NCBI RefSeq assembly: GCF_025061645.1
Contig: NZ_JANYMP010000006.1
Coordinates: 266,434 to 330,433 of the forward strand
DNA length: 64,000 bases
Direction: 5' to 3'
DNA from: Umezawaea endophytica
Lineage (GTDB): Bacteria; Actinomycetota; Actinomycetes; Mycobacteriales; Pseudonocardiaceae
In this document: positions 37,781 through 48,918 of the stretch, piece after piece
Numbering within the stretch: the first letter of the stretch is position 1
Layout of the letters: every line of letters starts with the position of its first letter
The notes under the pieces: model-generated
The model's database searches: none
Told to the model about the DNA's origin: nothing
What the model saw: only the letters and a program-made list of their open reading frames with translations
Translations under genes and position numbers: made by a program

Positions 37781-39082
37781 TTAGCGGCGCATGAACGGGG
37801 GGACGTCTACCTCGTCGTCCGGGTCGTCCGTTACCGGCAGGGGGCGGCTTGGTAGTGAGGAGCCTGTGCCGTGCTGGTTTGGCAGGTTGCTCTGCGGGAA
37901 CGTCCTCGGCATCGTTGGCTGTGGGGTTTGGAACGCCCCGGTGTTCTGGACCGGCTGTGCTTGCTGGGGTACTGCTGCCGGGCGGGGCTGGATTGGTGGG
38001 GGGGCCTGTTCCACCGGTGGTTGCTGTTGGGGTGTTGGTGGTGCTGGTTGGCTCAGTTGGCCTGACTGGCCGGTTACCACTGTTCCTCGTTGTGGGGAGC
38101 TGAGGACCTGTGGTTCCAGCTTCTTGTGGGTTGGGCCGCCGCTGTCGAAGCCCGCCGCGATCACCGTGACCCGGACCTCGTCGCCCAGTGAGTCGTCGAT
38201 GACCGTTCCGAAGATGATGTTGGCGTCCGGGTGGGCGGCTTCCTGGACCAGTGAGGCCGACTCGTTGATCTCGAACAGGCCCAGGTCGGAGCCGCCCGCG
38301 ATCGACAGGAGGACGCCGTGGGCGCCTTCCATGCTCGCTTCGAGCAGGGGCGAGTTGATCGCCTTCTGCGCGGCGGTGACCGCTCTTCCCTCGCCCCGTG
38401 CGGAGCCGATGCCCATGAGGGCGCTGCCCGCGCCGGACATGACGCTCTTCACGTCGGCGAAGTCGAGGTTGATCAGACCGGGGGTCGTGATCAGGTCGGT
38501 GATGCCCTGGACACCGGACAGCAGCACCTCGTCCGCGGAGCGGAAGGCGTCCATCAGGCTGACGCCGATGTCGCCTAGCTGGAGCAGCCTGTCGTTCGGG
38601 ATGACGATGAGGGTGTCGCACTCGTTGCGGAGCTGCTGGATGCCCTCTTCGGCCTGCTTCGCGCGCCGCTTCCCCTCGAAGGAGAACGGGCGCGTGACCA
38701 CGCCGATCGTCAGCGCGCCCTGCTTGCGCGCCATGGCCGCGATGACGGGCGCGCCACCGGTGCCCGTGCCGCCGCCCTCACCGGCGGTCACGAAGACCAT
38801 GTCGGCGCCCTTGAGGACTTCTTCGATCTCTTCGCGGTGGTCTTCGGCAGCCTTGTGGCCGACGTCGGGGTTCGCCCCGGCGCCGAGTCCGCGGGTCAAC
38901 TCGCGGCCGATGTCCAGCTTGACGTCGGCGTCGGACATCAGCAGTGCCTGTGCATCGGTGTTGACCGCGATGAACTCGACGCCCTTGAGCCCGACCTCGA
39001 TCATGCGGTTGACGGCGTTCACGCCGCCTCCACCGATACCGACGACCTTTATCACCGCGAGGTAGTTGTGCGGGGGCGTCAT
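37781..39082 (-). CDS. ftsZ: Cell division GTPase FtsZ
   Basis: Tubulin-like Z-ring protein, 433 residues. GTP-binding core: [25 protein letters not shown], the tubulin signature [16 protein letters not shown] near residue 106, and the T7 loop [16 protein letters not shown] Pro/Gln-rich linker (about 325-412) leads to the conserved tail [11 protein letters not shown] that binds SepF. ATG at 39082 follows GGAAGGCGG; an in-frame ATG at 39115 is less likely. It ends at a strong terminator, isolating it from pgeF. Confidence 0.98.
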   Translation of the reverse strand: MTPPHNYLAVIKVVGIGGGGVNAVNRMIEVGLKGVEFIAVNTDAQALLMSDADVKLDIGRELTRGLGAGANPDVGHKAAEDHREEIEEVLKGADMVFVTAGEGGGTGTGGAPVIAAMARKQGALTIGVVTRPFSFEGKRRAKQAEEGIQQLRNECDTLIVIPNDRLLQLGDIGVSLMDAFRSADEVLLSGVQGITDLITTPGLINLDFADVKSVMSGAGSALMGIGSARGEGRAVTAAQKAINSPLLEASMEGAHGVLLSIAGGSDLGLFEINESASLVQEAAHPDANIIFGTVIDDSLGDEVRVTVIAAGFDSGGPTHKKLEPQVLSSPQRGTVVTGQSGQLSQPAPPTPQQQPPVEQAPPPIQPRPAAVPQQAQPVQNTGAFQTPQPTMPRTFPQSNLPNQHGTGSSLPSRPLPVTDDPDDEVDVPPFMRR

Positions 39083-39174
39083 CGGATCCGCCTTCCTGAT
39101 CGTGTTCGTGCCCATGCGCTGGATGGTGGTCGCCGGGTCAGCCCGGAAGGACCTCCACCCGGATTGAAACCCTC

Positions 39175-39205
39175 GACCTCAACCAGAGGTCCAGAGTTAT
39201 GTCAA
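39175..39205 (-). promoter_or_regulatory. ftsZ promoter region with GACCTC/GAGGTC inverted repeat
   Basis: On the minus strand GGTTGACATAACTC is followed by GACCTC-TGGTT-GAGGTC. TTGACA is a -35 match and the region is similar to conserved actinobacterial ftsZ upstream sequences. The -10 is not clear. Confidence 0.45.
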
Positions 39206-39300
39206 CCCCGTATGTTGTTGCTGGACGGTATGCACCGGTGGTGCGTCAGTCCAGCGGCCACGCCGTAGGCCGCGACACCTATCAGCACTGTGCGCTACCA

Positions 39301-39807
39301 CTACTCGCCGGTCAGACCGTCCAGCAGCTCGCGCACGACGTCCAAGTGCCCTGCGTGCCGACCGGTCTCCTCGACCATGTGGATCAACACCCAGCGCACG
39401 GAAACAGTGCCTTCGCCCCGGAACGGAACCTCGTGGTCGAGGTCAAGGTCCGCGGCGATCCCGCGACTCACTTCGCACTGCGCAGCGTAGTCGTTCAGCA
39501 ATCCGGAGATCGTCTCGCCCGTCTCGACGCGCCAGTCCGCGTCCGGATCGGAGTCCGTGTACGGCGCCGCGTCGGGCTTGCCGAGGAGCACCGTTTCGAA
39601 CCAGTACGCCTCCACCCACCGCAGGTGCTTCACGATTCCGGCCGCCGTGAGCAGTGGTGAGGGCAGCGTCGACCGCGCCGCCTGCTCGTCGGAAAGGCCT
39701 CGGCATTTGTACCCGATCGTGCTACGGAGGTAGTCGAGAAAACCGGTCAACTGGTCGCGTTCGGGGCCCGCGAGGGGCGGGTCGATCCTCGGATCGGTGA
39801 TTTCCAT
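39301..39807 (-). CDS. DinB-family protein inserted between ftsQ and ftsZ
   Basis: 168 residues of the DinB/DUF664 four-helix metal-binding superfamily. Putative ligands: His in AAGIVKHLRWVEAYWFE and HMVEETGRHAGHLDVVRELLDG (H-x8-H-x2-H). Members include thiol-dependent S-transferases (mycothiol- and bacillithiol-linked), so a mycothiol link is possible but unproven. ATG at 39807. Same strand as the division genes, 53 bp after ftsQ, and absent from the textbook ftsQ-ftsZ order. Confidence 0.88.
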   Translation of the reverse strand: MEITDPRIDPPLAGPERDQLTGFLDYLRSTIGYKCRGLSDEQAARSTLPSPLLTAAGIVKHLRWVEAYWFETVLLGKPDAAPYTDSDPDADWRVETGETISGLLNDYAAQCEVSRGIAADLDLDHEVPFRGEGTVSVRWVLIHMVEETGRHAGHLDVVRELLDGLTGE

Positions 39808-39860
39808 GCCCGAAGTATCAATGCCGGGCGGTCGATTCACGACGGGTTTTCCCGAGCTGG

Positions 39861-40625
39861 TCAGGACACCGTCGGGAGTTCCGGGCTGGACACGTCGAAG
39901 ACGGTTCCCTCCCTGGTCAGCAGCACTTCCAGCACGGCGGCCTTGCGCGGGGTGTCGTTGAGGTTGCCCCACCGCACCTCGCGGCCCCCCGCCAGCGCCA
40001 GCTTCACGTCGGCGCCGGTTTGCGCCGACAGGGTCAGCACCTCGGCCCGCAGCTTTTCCGGCAATTGCGTGAGGATGCCGACCGCCGATTTCACCGCGGG
40101 GCGTGCCTCGACGGGCAGCAGCAATTCCGGCAGGCCGATCGGGGGCATCGCCACGGTCGCGTAGTCCTTGGCCGTGGCGTCGACGAGGTGGACGCCGTCG
40201 CCCGCTTTCACGAACGCGACCGGCGAGCGTTCCACGATGGTGAGGCGAACCGTGCCGGGCAGGCTGCGGGCCACCTCGACCGACTCGACGCGCGGCAGTT
40301 CGCGCACCCGGTCGGCGATGCCGTGGACGTCGACGCGGACGAGCGGCGACCCGGACTTGATGGCCGCCTTTGCCCTGACCTGCTCGACCGTGAGCTCCTT
40401 CGCGCCGCGGACCTCCACGTCGTCGACGCCGAGCATCGGGGTGAAGAAGACCCCGACGACGAGCCCGACGACGCCGAAGATCACCAGGAGGGCGACAACT
40501 CGCCGCCTCACCACTGTTCGGCGTGTCACCCGGCCGGGTGTGCGCCGGGCCCGGCGCGCGCGAGCCCGGTCCGCGGCCGTCGTCGTCCCGGTGCGGGGTG
40601 GGCGACCGCGGACCGGCGTGCTCAT
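39861..40625 (-). CDS. ftsQ: Cell division protein FtsQ
   Basis: 254-residue bitopic divisome protein. Arg-rich cytoplasmic N-terminus (1-42), one membrane helix (about 43-63, [19 protein letters not shown]), then the POTRA domain ([73 protein letters not shown]) and the FtsQ beta domain. ATG overlaps the murC stop (ATGA). Confidence 0.95.
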   Translation of the reverse strand: MSTPVRGRPPRTGTTTAADRARARRARRTPGRVTRRTVVRRRVVALLVIFGVVGLVVGVFFTPMLGVDDVEVRGAKELTVEQVRAKAAIKSGSPLVRVDVHGIADRVRELPRVESVEVARSLPGTVRLTIVERSPVAFVKAGDGVHLVDATAKDYATVAMPPIGLPELLLPVEARPAVKSAVGILTQLPEKLRAEVLTLSAQTGADVKLALAGGREVRWGNLNDTPRKAAVLEVLLTREGTVFDVSSPELPTVS

Positions 40626-42031
40626 GCCCGCTGCCCCAGCTCGCTGACGATCTCCGGGCCCAGCATCGTGACGTCGCCCGCACCCATCGTGACGACCAGG
40701 TCACCGTCGGCGACCAGGCTGGACACCAGCGCGGGCACGCGGTCGAACGACGGCTCGTAGTGCACCTTCTCCGGCGCCAGCGGGACGGCCTCGGTGACCA
40801 GCGCGCCGGTCACGCCGGGCTCCGGGTCCTCGCGAGCCCCGTAGACGTCCAGCACCACGACCTCGTCGGCCAGGCCGAGCGCGGCCCCGAACTCGGTCGC
40901 GAACGTGCGGGTGCGCGAGTACAGGTGCGGCTGGAAGACGACGACGAGCTTGCCCTCCCCCGCGACCGGGCGGGCCGCCGTGAGCTGCGCGGCCACCTCG
41001 GTCGGGTGGTGGGCGTAGTCGTCGTAGACGCGGACGCCCGCTTCGCGGCCCTTGAACTCGAACCGCCGCCGGACGCCGCCGAACGCCGCCAGCCCCTCCA
41101 GAAGGCCCTCGCGGTCCGCGCCCAGCTCCAAGCCCGCGAGGAGCGCCGCGAGGGCGTTGCCCGCCATGTGCTCGCCGGGGACGGCGACCTCCACCTCCAC
41201 GGTGTCGACCGCCGCGCCCGTGTCCAGCTCGACCGTCGCCAGACCACCGCCGCCGTGCGGGCGGAAGTCGATCAGGCGCGCGGACCCCTTGCCGGACGCG
41301 GTGCGGCCGTACGGGCGGACCCGGATGCCGAGCTTGCCCGCGCGCTCCGCCAGCGCCGCGGCACCGGGGTCGTCGACGCACACGACGAGCACGCCGTCGG
41401 GTTCGATGCGCTCCAGGAACGAGTCGAACACGGCCACGTACGCCTCGACGGTGCCGTGGTGGTCGAGGTGGTCGGCCTCGACGTTCGTCACGACCGCCAC
41501 CGACGGCGAGAAGTACAGGAACGAGCCGTCGCTCTCGTCGGCCTCGGCCACGAACACGCCACCGGTCCCCTGGTGGGCGTTGGCGCCGGACTCGTTCAGG
41601 TCACCGCCGATCGCGAACGACGGGTCGACCCGGCAGTGCTGGAGGGCGACGGTCAGCATCGACGTGGTCGACGTCTTGCCGTGCGTCCCCGCGACGCAGG
41701 CGACGCGGTGGTCCAGCATCAGCGCGGCCAGTGCCTCGGCCCGCCGCAGCACGGTGACGCCGCGCTCGCGCGCCTCGACCAGCTCGGGGTTGTCCTCGCG
41801 GATCGCGGTGGACACCACGACCGCCGTCGGACCGCCGTCGAGCTGGTCCAGGTTCTTCGCGTCGTGGCCGATCGCCACCAGCGCGCCCTGCGCGCGCAGC
41901 GCGAGCACCGTGCGCGAGTCCTTGGCGTCGGTCCCCGACACCTGACCGCCGCGGGCGAGCAGGATGCGGGCGATGCCGCTCATCCCCGCCCCGCCGATGC
42001 CGACCAGGTGCACCCGTTCCAGCGTGCTCAC
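40622..42031 (-). CDS. murC: UDP-N-acetylmuramate-L-alanine ligase
   Basis: Adds L-Ala to UDP-MurNAc. 469 residues. Rossmann start [19 protein letters not shown], the Mur ligase ATP loop [14 protein letters not shown], the metal site [24 protein letters not shown], and the C-terminal [18 protein letters not shown] at 42031 overlaps the murG stop (GTGA); the longer open frame is a shadow of murG. Confidence 0.97.
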   Translation of the reverse strand: MSTLERVHLVGIGGAGMSGIARILLARGGQVSGTDAKDSRTVLALRAQGALVAIGHDAKNLDQLDGGPTAVVVSTAIREDNPELVEARERGVTVLRRAEALAALMLDHRVACVAGTHGKTSTTSMLTVALQHCRVDPSFAIGGDLNESGANAHQGTGGVFVAEADESDGSFLYFSPSVAVVTNVEADHLDHHGTVEAYVAVFDSFLERIEPDGVLVVCVDDPGAAALAERAGKLGIRVRPYGRTASGKGSARLIDFRPHGGGGLATVELDTGAAVDTVEVEVAVPGEHMAGNALAALLAGLELGADREGLLEGLAAFGGVRRRFEFKGREAGVRVYDDYAHHPTEVAAQLTAARPVAGEGKLVVVFQPHLYSRTRTFATEFGAALGLADEVVVLDVYGAREDPEPGVTGALVTEAVPLAPEKVHYEPSFDRVPALVSSLVADGDLVVTMGAGDVTMLGPEIVSELGQRA

Positions 42032-43140
42032 TTCTTGATCACCTCGAGGACCATCCTGGCGAGCACCTCGTCGGCTTCGCGGCGACCGGTGCCCAGCGTG
42101 GCGGCGCTCATCGCGGCCAGCCTGCCGCGGTCGGCCATCAGCGGCACGATCTCGCGGACCACGCGCTCGGAGGTCAGGTCGGAGTCCGTGATCATGATGC
42201 CGCCGCCTGCGGACACCACGGGACCCGCGTTGAACGCCTGCTCGCCGTTGCCGATCGGCAGCGGCACGAACACCGCGGGCAGCCCGACCGCGGACACCTC
42301 GGCCACGGTCATCGCGCCGGAGCGGCACAGCACCGCGTCGGCGGCGGCGTAGGCGAGGTCCATCCGCTCCAGGTACGGCACGGCGACGTACGCCGGGGCA
42401 CCGGCCATCGCCTGCACGGCGAGCGTGTGCTTGGGGCCGTGCGCGTGCAGCACGCCGATGCCCGCCGAGGCGAACGCCGACGCCGCGCCGGACACGGCCT
42501 TGTTGAGCGAGCCCGCGCCCTGCGAACCGCCGAACACCAGCAGCGTCGGGGCGTGCGGGTGCAGCCCGAAGAACTGGCGGGCCTGCGCCCGCAGCGCCAT
42601 CCGGTTCAGCCCGGTGATCGACTGCCGCAGCGGGATGCCGATGATCTCGGCCTCAGCCAGCCCCGAGTCGGGGACGGCCGCGGCGACGCGCTCGGCGAAC
42701 TTGGCGCCGACCTTGTTCGCCAGCCCCGCCTTCGCGTTCGCCTCGTGCACGATGATCGGCACCCGACCGCGGGCCGCCAGGTACGCGGGCAGCGCCACGT
42801 AACCGCCGAAGCCCACCACGACGTCCGCGTGGTACCGCTCCAGGATCTCCCTGGTCTGCCGCACCGAGTCGCGGACCTTCAGCGGCAGCTTCAGCAGGTC
42901 GGCCGTCGGCTTGCGCGGCAGCGGCACCGGCGGGATGAGTTCGAGCTGATAACCCCTGGCGGGCACCAACCTGCTCTCCAGACCGCGTTCGGTGCCGAGC
43001 GCGATGACCCGCGCGTCCGGCCGCAGCCTCATGACCGCGTCGGCCAGGGCCAGTGCGGGCTCGATGTGCCCCGCGGTGCCGCCCCCGGCGACCACCACGC
43101 ACGGTCCGCCTCGTTGGGGAACCCGGTCCTGCCCCGTCAC
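42028..43140 (-). CDS. murG: MurG, lipid II-forming N-acetylglucosaminyltransferase
   Basis: GT28 enzyme converting lipid I to lipid II at the inner membrane face. 370 residues: [20 protein letters not shown] near the N-terminus, [43 protein letters not shown], and the UDP-GlcNAc site [37 protein letters not shown] at 43140 follows AGGAGG. Coupled to murC. Confidence 0.97.
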   Translation of the reverse strand: MTGQDRVPQRGGPCVVVAGGGTAGHIEPALALADAVMRLRPDARVIALGTERGLESRLVPARGYQLELIPPVPLPRKPTADLLKLPLKVRDSVRQTREILERYHADVVVGFGGYVALPAYLAARGRVPIIVHEANAKAGLANKVGAKFAERVAAAVPDSGLAEAEIIGIPLRQSITGLNRMALRAQARQFFGLHPHAPTLLVFGGSQGAGSLNKAVSGAASAFASAGIGVLHAHGPKHTLAVQAMAGAPAYVAVPYLERMDLAYAAADAVLCRSGAMTVAEVSAVGLPAVFVPLPIGNGEQAFNAGPVVSAGGGIMITDSDLTSERVVREIVPLMADRGRLAAMSAATLGTGRREADEVLARMVLEVIKK

Positions 43141-43175
43141 GCGTTTCCTCCTAGTTCGACTGCACGGGTGTGCGA

Positions 43176-44639
43176 CTAGCGCCCGTCACGACCGGTTCGC
43201 CGGTTGCGGGCTGATCTGTCCTGGGTCGCCTTGCGCGATTCGCGGCGACGGTACTCCGACGGCGGAGCGGACCTCCCGGCCATCCGCCGTTCCTCCGGCG
43301 GCTGCGGCGCGGCGGCCCGCCTGCCCGGCGCGCGCGGCGGCGACGACGGCCGCACCGGCTTGCGCTTGGGCGGTGGCTTGTACGCCTCCGGCGCGGGCAG
43401 CCGCAGCACGCCGCCGACCCGGCCGGGACCGATGTGCCGCAACGCGGACACCGCCTCCGCCTCGTGCCGCGCGCAACTCGCCAGCAGGCCGAACACGACC
43501 ATGGTGATCACCACGGACGTGCCGCCGGAGGAGATCATCGGGAGGGTGATGCCGGTGACCGGCAGGAGCCGCACGACGTAGCCGATGTTGATCGCGGCCT
43601 GCGCGACCAGCCACACGGTCAGCGTCGCGGCCACCATCCGGATCCACGGATCGGTGTTGCGGGCGGCGATCCTCAAGCCCACCACGGCGAGCATGGCGAA
43701 CAGGCCGAGGACCATCGCGCAGCCGACGAAGCCCAGTTCCTCGCCGATCACCGCGAAGATGAAGTCGCTGTGGACGTTCGGCAGGTAGTCCCACTTGGAG
43801 CTGGCCTGGCCGAGCCCCTTGCCGAACAGCCCGCCCTCGGCGAGCGCGTACTCCGCCTGCGTCGCCTGGAGCCCCTTGCCCAGCGGGTCGGCCTCGGGGT
43901 CGAGGAACGACACCAGCCGGTCGAGCCGGTAGGAGGCGCCGATGCCGAGCACGACGGCGCCGCCGACCGCGCCGAGCAGCAGCACGCCGAACACCCGCAT
44001 CGGGGCGCCGACGAACCAGAGCAGGCTCAGCAGCACCACGCCGAGCGTGATCGTGCCGCCGAGGTCGGGCTGGAGCATCACCAGCGTGAAGATCCCGAGA
44101 CCGACCGGCACCACGGGCACCAGCAGGTGCCGGTACTGGTTGAGCAGCGCCCTCTTCGTCACCAGGACGTGCGCGCCCCACAGCGCGAGCGCGAGCTTGG
44201 CCGCCTCGACGGGCTGGAACGAGACCGGCCCGACGACGAACCAGGAACGGGTGTCGTTGATGTCCGTGCCCAGCGGCGTCAGCACCAGCACCAGGAGCAG
44301 CACGCACACCAGCATCGCCATCGTGCTGAGGTGCCGGACCTGGCGCAGCGGGATCCGCAGCGCCACCCAGAACAGCACCGAACCGACGACCACGTAGGTG
44401 AACTGCTTCTGGAACACCGAGTACGCCGAGCTGCCGACGGCGACCTCACCGGGCACCGAGGCCGACAGCACCATCACGAGCCCGATGGCGGTCAGCAGGC
44501 CGAAGATCGCCAACAGCAGGTGGAAATCGGCCAGCGGCCTGCTCAGCCACGCCGTCAACGACCCCTTGACCCCGGTCACCCGCCGTCGGCGGGGCTTGGC
44601 GGCCTTGACCGCTCCCGTCGGCCTGTCCACCACCGTCAT
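43176..44639 (-). CDS. ftsW: FtsW, septal peptidoglycan glycosyltransferase (SEDS)
   Basis: 487 residues, about ten membrane helices between residues 33 and 400, flanked by basic cytoplasmic tails ([14 protein letters not shown] at the N-terminus; a long Arg/Pro tail after 410). SEDS landmarks: [68 protein letters not shown] and [20 protein letters not shown] overlaps the stop of the spacer ORF at 44636. Functions with FtsI. Confidence 0.96.
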   Translation of the reverse strand: MTVVDRPTGAVKAAKPRRRRVTGVKGSLTAWLSRPLADFHLLLAIFGLLTAIGLVMVLSASVPGEVAVGSSAYSVFQKQFTYVVVGSVLFWVALRIPLRQVRHLSTMAMLVCVLLLVLVLTPLGTDINDTRSWFVVGPVSFQPVEAAKLALALWGAHVLVTKRALLNQYRHLLVPVVPVGLGIFTLVMLQPDLGGTITLGVVLLSLLWFVGAPMRVFGVLLLGAVGGAVVLGIGASYRLDRLVSFLDPEADPLGKGLQATQAEYALAEGGLFGKGLGQASSKWDYLPNVHSDFIFAVIGEELGFVGCAMVLGLFAMLAVVGLRIAARNTDPWIRMVAATLTVWLVAQAAINIGYVVRLLPVTGITLPMISSGGTSVVITMVVFGLLASCARHEAEAVSALRHIGPGRVGGVLRLPAPEAYKPPPKRKPVRPSSPPRAPGRRAAAPQPPEERRMAGRSAPPSEYRRRESRKATQDRSARNRRTGRDGR

Positions 44640-44962
44640 CCACCCACCACCGCAGTCATGACCTCACTGTGACATGGCCGCTCCTTCGGAGGCGGCAGGC
44701 TCGGCCGCCTGTAGTCGGCAGGTCGGCGCCGATTTTTTCCAAGCCGGGCAGAGACTTCGTCACCGCCCGGCTTGGAAAAAATGGGAACCGACCTCCCGAC
44801 GCGGCCTCGCGTGGTGGTCAAGTCGGTGGTGGTCGGCTTGGTGGTGATCGACTTGGTGTTGGTCAGCTTGGTGTTGGTCAACTTGGTCGTCGACTTGGTG
44901 GTGGTCGTCGGCTTGGTGGCCGGGCTGGTGGTCGTCAGGCCGGTGGTGGGCTTGGTGGTCAT
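44636..44962 (-). CDS. Thr/Lys-repeat spacer ORF bridging murD and ftsW
   Basis: 108-residue open frame. Its ATG overlaps the murD stop (ATGA) and its TGA overlaps the ftsW ATG (ATGA). Residues 1-50 are low complexity (TTKPTTGLTTTSPATKPTTT, TTKLTNTKLTNTKSITTKP), from repeated ACC/AAG codons. Residues about 60-78 (PIFSKPGGDEVSARLGKN) come from a perfect 18-bp inverted repeat. No domain, no signal peptide. It may be only a ribosome relay keeping ftsW coupled to murD after DNA insertion, or a real small protein. Coding status uncertain. Confidence 0.5.
   Translation of the reverse strand: MTTKPTTGLTTTSPATKPTTTTKSTTKLTNTKLTNTKSITTKPTTTDLTTTRGRVGRSVPIFSKPGGDEVSARLGKNRRRPADYRRPSLPPPKERPCHSEVMTAVVGG
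44714..44800 (-). repeat. Long inverted repeat inside the murD-ftsW gap
   Basis: Perfect 18-bp arms ATTTTTTCCAAGCCGGGC (44732-44749) and complement (44765-44782) with a 15-nt loop, extended by outer pairs GGTCGG/CCGACC and GTCGG/CCGAC. The AT run is out of keeping with the region. On the minus strand the apical part contains GGTGACGAAG, recalling the GGTGAAG loop of the hairpin family, but the stems are unrelated. Confidence 0.85.
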
Positions 44963-46347
44963 GTGATCTGGCCGGTGCGCTCGTGCTCTACCAGGCGCAG
45001 CACCGCTTCGGTGAAGGCGTGGCCGCGGTGGGCGTAGTCGGTGAACATGTCCATGGACGCGGCGGCGGGCGCCAGGAGCACCACGTCGCCGGGTTCGGCC
45101 AGTTCGCGCGCGGCGTGCACGACCGTTGCCATGGCGTCCCGGTCCGTCGCGTCGACCACGGCGCACGGGACGTGCGGGGCGTGGCGGCGCAGCGCGGCGG
45201 CGATCTCGTCGCGGTCCTCGCCGAACAGGACGACGGCGCGCAGCCGGTGCGCTTCGGCGGCGACCATGTCGTCCACCGAGGCACCCTTGAGCAGGCCGCC
45301 CGCGAGCCACACGACGCTGGCGTGCGAACGGAGCGAGGCGACGGCCGCGTGCGGGTTCGTGGCCTTGGAGTCGTTGACGTAGGTGATGTCGTCCGACGTG
45401 GCCACCACGACCGCGCGGTGCGCCCCTGGCCGGAAGGCCAGCAGGCCCCGGCGCACCGACTCGGCCGGGACGCCGTAGGCGCGGGCCAGCGCCGCGGCGG
45501 CCAGCGCGTCGGCCAGTCCGGGAGGACCGGCGGGGAGGACCTCGTCGACCTCGACCAGGTCCTCGTCCGGGGCGAACGCGCGGTCGACCAGCCTGCCGCC
45601 GACGATGCCAAGCTGCCCCTCCACGGGCTCGTGGAGGGTGAACCCGACGTGCCTGGCCGACGGCGAGGCCTTGAGCAGCGCCGCCACGAGCGGGTCGTCG
45701 ACGCCGCCCACGGCGATCTCGCCGGACAGCACGCGCGCCTTCGCGTCGGCGTACGCCGTCATGCCGCCGTGCCAGTCGAGGTGGTCCTCGGCCAGGTTGA
45801 GCAGCACACCCGCGAACGGCCGGACGGACGGCGACCAGTGGAGCTGGAAGCTCGACAGCTCGACCGCCAGCACCCGGTGGCCCGCCAGCAGCGCGTCCAC
45901 GACGGGCAGGCCGACGTTGCCGCACGCGACCGCGTCGATGCCCGCGGTCCGCAGGATCGACTCCAGCATCCCCACGGTCGTGGTCTTGCCGTTGGTGCCG
46001 GTGACCGCGAGCCACACGGGCGGGTCGGCCAGCTCGGCGGCCATCCGCCAGGCCAGCTCGACCTCGCCGATGACCTCGATCCCCACGGCGGTGGCGGCGG
46101 CGAGCAGCGGGCTCTCCGGCCGCCAGCCGGGACTGGTGACGACCAGGTCCGTGCCCCGCGGCGGCTCGGTCAGACCGGGCACCAGCGCGACGCCGGACAG
46201 CAGCGTCTCCAGCGCGAGCAGCCGGTCGGCCGAGCCGTCCGTGACGGTCACCTGCGCACCGGCGGCCAGCAGGGCTTCGGCGGCGGAGCGGCCGGTGACG
46301 CCCGCTCCCGCCACCAGGACGTGCTTGCCGTCGAGGAAGGTGGCCAC
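44959..46347 (-). CDS. murD: UDP-N-acetylmuramoylalanine-D-glutamate ligase
   Basis: Adds D-Glu. 462 residues. N-terminal VLVAGAGVTGRSAAEALLAAG, the ATP loop LAVTGTNGKTTTVGM, ELSSFQLHWS, NLAEDHLDWHGGMTAYADAKARVL, the ligand region VNDSKATNPHAAVASL and the C-terminal LLAPAAASMDMFTDYAHRGHAFTEAV. GTG start, 4 bp after mraY. Its stop overlaps the start of the spacer ORF. Confidence 0.97.
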   Translation of the reverse strand: MATFLDGKHVLVAGAGVTGRSAAEALLAAGAQVTVTDGSADRLLALETLLSGVALVPGLTEPPRGTDLVVTSPGWRPESPLLAAATAVGIEVIGEVELAWRMAAELADPPVWLAVTGTNGKTTTVGMLESILRTAGIDAVACGNVGLPVVDALLAGHRVLAVELSSFQLHWSPSVRPFAGVLLNLAEDHLDWHGGMTAYADAKARVLSGEIAVGGVDDPLVAALLKASPSARHVGFTLHEPVEGQLGIVGGRLVDRAFAPDEDLVEVDEVLPAGPPGLADALAAAALARAYGVPAESVRRGLLAFRPGAHRAVVVATSDDITYVNDSKATNPHAAVASLRSHASVVWLAGGLLKGASVDDMVAAEAHRLRAVVLFGEDRDEIAAALRRHAPHVPCAVVDATDRDAMATVVHAARELAEPGDVVLLAPAAASMDMFTDYAHRGHAFTEAVLRLVEHERTGQIT

Positions 46348-46351
46348 CGGG

Positions 46352-47440
46352 TCAGCTCCCGACCGCGGTCAGCCACTCGCTGTAGAACAGGCCGAGGCCG
46401 AGCATGCAGCAGATCCCGCCCAGCAGCCAGAACCTGATGATCACCGTGGTCTCGGCCCACCCGGCGAGTTCGAAGTGGTGGTGGAACGGGGCCATGCGGA
46501 AGAGCCGCCGTCGGGACGTGCGGAAGACCGCGACCTGGAGCACCACCGACAGGGCCTCGACCACGAACAGGCCGCCGATGACGACCATGAGCAGCTCGGT
46601 GCGGGTGGCGATGGACAGACCCGCCACCAGACCGCCGAGCGCGAGCGAGCCCGTGTCACCCATGAAGATCTTGGCGGGCGCGGCGTTCCACCACAGGAAG
46701 CCGATGCAGCCCGCCATCGCGGCGGCGGCGACGAGCGCGAGGTCCAGCGGGTCGCGCACGTCGTAGCAGCCCGCGAGCGGCGAGGTCGAGCAGTTGTAGC
46801 GGAACTGCCAGAAGCTGATGACCACGTAGGTGCCGAACACCATCGCCGAACTGCCGCCCGCGAGGCCGTCGAGGCCGTCGGTCAGGTTCACGGCGTTGGA
46901 CCACGCGGAGATCGCGGCGTAGCAGAACACCACGAAGCCGACGACGCCGAACGACACCACGGAGATGTCGCGGACGAACGACAGGTTCACCGACGCGGGC
47001 GTGATGCCCTCGCGGTTCGCGAACTGCATGACCAGCACCGCGAAGATGATGGTCGCGACGAACTGGCCGACCAGCTTCGCCGTCTTGTTCAGGCCCAGGT
47101 TCCGCTGCTTGCGGATCTTGATGAAGTCGTCGAGGAAACCCACGATCCCGAGCGACGTCGTCAGCATCAGCACCAGCAGGCCGGACGCGCTGGGCGTCTG
47201 GCCCTGCGCGGAGTCCGACATGGCGTTCACCGCGTGCGCGCCCAGGTACCCGGCCCACATCGCGACCAGGATCGCCACACCACCCATGGTGGGCGTGCCG
47301 CGCTTGGTCTTGTGGCTCTGCGGACCCTCTTCGCGGATCTCCTGGCCGAAACCCTGCCGGGAGAAGACCTTGATCAGGTACGGCGTCAGCATGATCGAGA
47401 CGAGCAGCGCGATGGCCGCTGCGATCAGGATGCTCTTCAC
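46352..47440 (-). CDS. mraY: Phospho-N-acetylmuramoyl-pentapeptide transferase
   Basis: Polytopic enzyme making lipid I from UDP-MurNAc-pentapeptide and undecaprenyl phosphate. 362 residues, about ten helices. Signatures: [46 protein letters not shown] (Asp-Asp site), [37 protein letters not shown] and [20 protein letters not shown] overlaps the murF stop (GTGA). Confidence 0.97.
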   Translation of the reverse strand: MKSILIAAAIALLVSIMLTPYLIKVFSRQGFGQEIREEGPQSHKTKRGTPTMGGVAILVAMWAGYLGAHAVNAMSDSAQGQTPSASGLLVLMLTTSLGIVGFLDDFIKIRKQRNLGLNKTAKLVGQFVATIIFAVLVMQFANREGITPASVNLSFVRDISVVSFGVVGFVVFCYAAISAWSNAVNLTDGLDGLAGGSSAMVFGTYVVISFWQFRYNCSTSPLAGCYDVRDPLDLALVAAAAMAGCIGFLWWNAAPAKIFMGDTGSLALGGLVAGLSIATRTELLMVVIGGLFVVEALSVVLQVAVFRTSRRRLFRMAPFHHHFELAGWAETTVIIRFWLLGGICCMLGLGLFYSEWLTAVGS

Positions 47441-48918
47441 TTGGTGCCCCCCTCCAGCAGCGCGTCGGCGACCCGCCACAGCGCGGCGGCATTCGATGCC
47501 TTCACCAGCACAACGTCATCTCCCCGCAGCTCCTCGCGCAGTAGCGCGACAGCCGCCTCGACGTCCGGCACCAGCACCGACTCCTCTCCCCACGAACCTT
47601 CGAGGTTCGCGCCCTGGTGCGTCGGCCTCGCCTGCTCGCCGACCACAACCAAACGACTGATGTCCAAGCGGACCGCCAAGCGCCCGATCTCGTCGTGCGC
47701 CGGGACGGAGTTGTCCCCGAGCTCGCCCATGGCGCCGAGCACCGCCCAGGCGCGACGCCTGGGGTTGCCCGCGCGCGCCATCGTGGCGAGCGTCTTCAAA
47801 GCGGCGCTCATCGACTCCGGGTTCGCGTTGAAGGAGTCGTTGAGCACGGTCACCCCGTCGGGGCGGGTGGTGACCTCCATGCGGCGATCGGATCGCCGCC
47901 GAGCGGTGGAGAGCCACTCCGCGACCTGCGCGGTCGTGGCGCCCAGTTCCAGCGCGACCGCGGCGGCGGCCAGCGCGTTGCCGACGTGGTGGACGCCGTG
48001 CAGGCCGAGTTCGACCGGCGCGCTGCCCTCCGCCGTCACCAGCGTGAAGCGCGGGTGGGCCTGGTCGTCGAGTTCGACGTCCTCGGCGCGCACGTCGGCC
48101 TTGGACTGCTGGCCGACGAACACGACGCGCGCCCTGGTGCGGTCGGCCATCGCGGCGACCAGCGGGTCGTCCAGGTTGAGGATCGCCACGCCGTCCTCGG
48201 GCAGCGCCTCGACCAGTTCGCCCTTGGTCCTCGCCACGACCTCCCGCGACCCGAACTCGCCGACGTGCGCGGTGCCGACGTTCAGCACCACGCCGATGCG
48301 CGGCGGCGCGGCGCGGCAGAGCGAGGCGATGTGGCCCGGCCCGCGGGCCGACAGCTCCAGCACCAGGTGCTTCGAGCCCTCGTCCGCGCGCAGCACCGTC
48401 CACGGGTGGCCCAGCTCGTTGTTGAACGAGCCGGGGGGCGCGACCGTCGTGCCGAGCTGTTCGAGCAGGTGGGCGATGAGGTCCTTGGTGGAGGTCTTGC
48501 CGGACGAGCCGGTGACGGCCACGACGGCGAGGCCCTCCGCGGCCAGCGCGTCCGTCACGTGGCGGGCCAGCTTGGCCAGCGCGGCGAGCACGGCGGCGCC
48601 CGAGCCGTCGGTGTCGCCGGTCAGCGCCACCGCGCGCAGGTGCGCGTCGTCCACCGGCGGCACGACCACGGCGGGGGCGTCGACCTCGCGGGCCGCCAGC
48701 ACGCCCACCGCGCCCGCGGCGACGGCTTGGGCGACGAACTCGTGGCCGTCGACCCGGACACCGGGCAGCGCCACGAACAGGCCGCCGGGCCGGATCTCGC
48801 GGGAGTCGTACTCGACGGACGAGGTGACGGTGACCTCTTCCGCGTTCACGTCCCTGGCGGGCACGTGCACCGTCCCGCCGACGATCGTCGCGATCTCGGC
48901 GAGGCTGAGTCGGATCAC
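47437..48918 (-). CDS. murF: UDP-N-acetylmuramoyl-tripeptide-D-alanyl-D-alanine ligase
   Basis: Adds D-Ala-D-Ala. 493 residues. ATP loop [90 protein letters not shown] and the C-terminal [22 protein letters not shown] overlaps the murE stop by 4 bp and its end overlaps mraY. Confidence 0.97.
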   Translation of the reverse strand: MIRLSLAEIATIVGGTVHVPARDVNAEEVTVTSSVEYDSREIRPGGLFVALPGVRVDGHEFVAQAVAAGAVGVLAAREVDAPAVVVPPVDDAHLRAVALTGDTDGSGAAVLAALAKLARHVTDALAAEGLAVVAVTGSSGKTSTKDLIAHLLEQLGTTVAPPGSFNNELGHPWTVLRADEGSKHLVLELSARGPGHIASLCRAAPPRIGVVLNVGTAHVGEFGSREVVARTKGELVEALPEDGVAILNLDDPLVAAMADRTRARVVFVGQQSKADVRAEDVELDDQAHPRFTLVTAEGSAPVELGLHGVHHVGNALAAAAVALELGATTAQVAEWLSTARRRSDRRMEVTTRPDGVTVLNDSFNANPESMSAALKTLATMARAGNPRRRAWAVLGAMGELGDNSVPAHDEIGRLAVRLDISRLVVVGEQARPTHQGANLEGSWGEESVLVPDVEAAVALLREELRGDDVVLVKASNAAALWRVADALLEGGTK

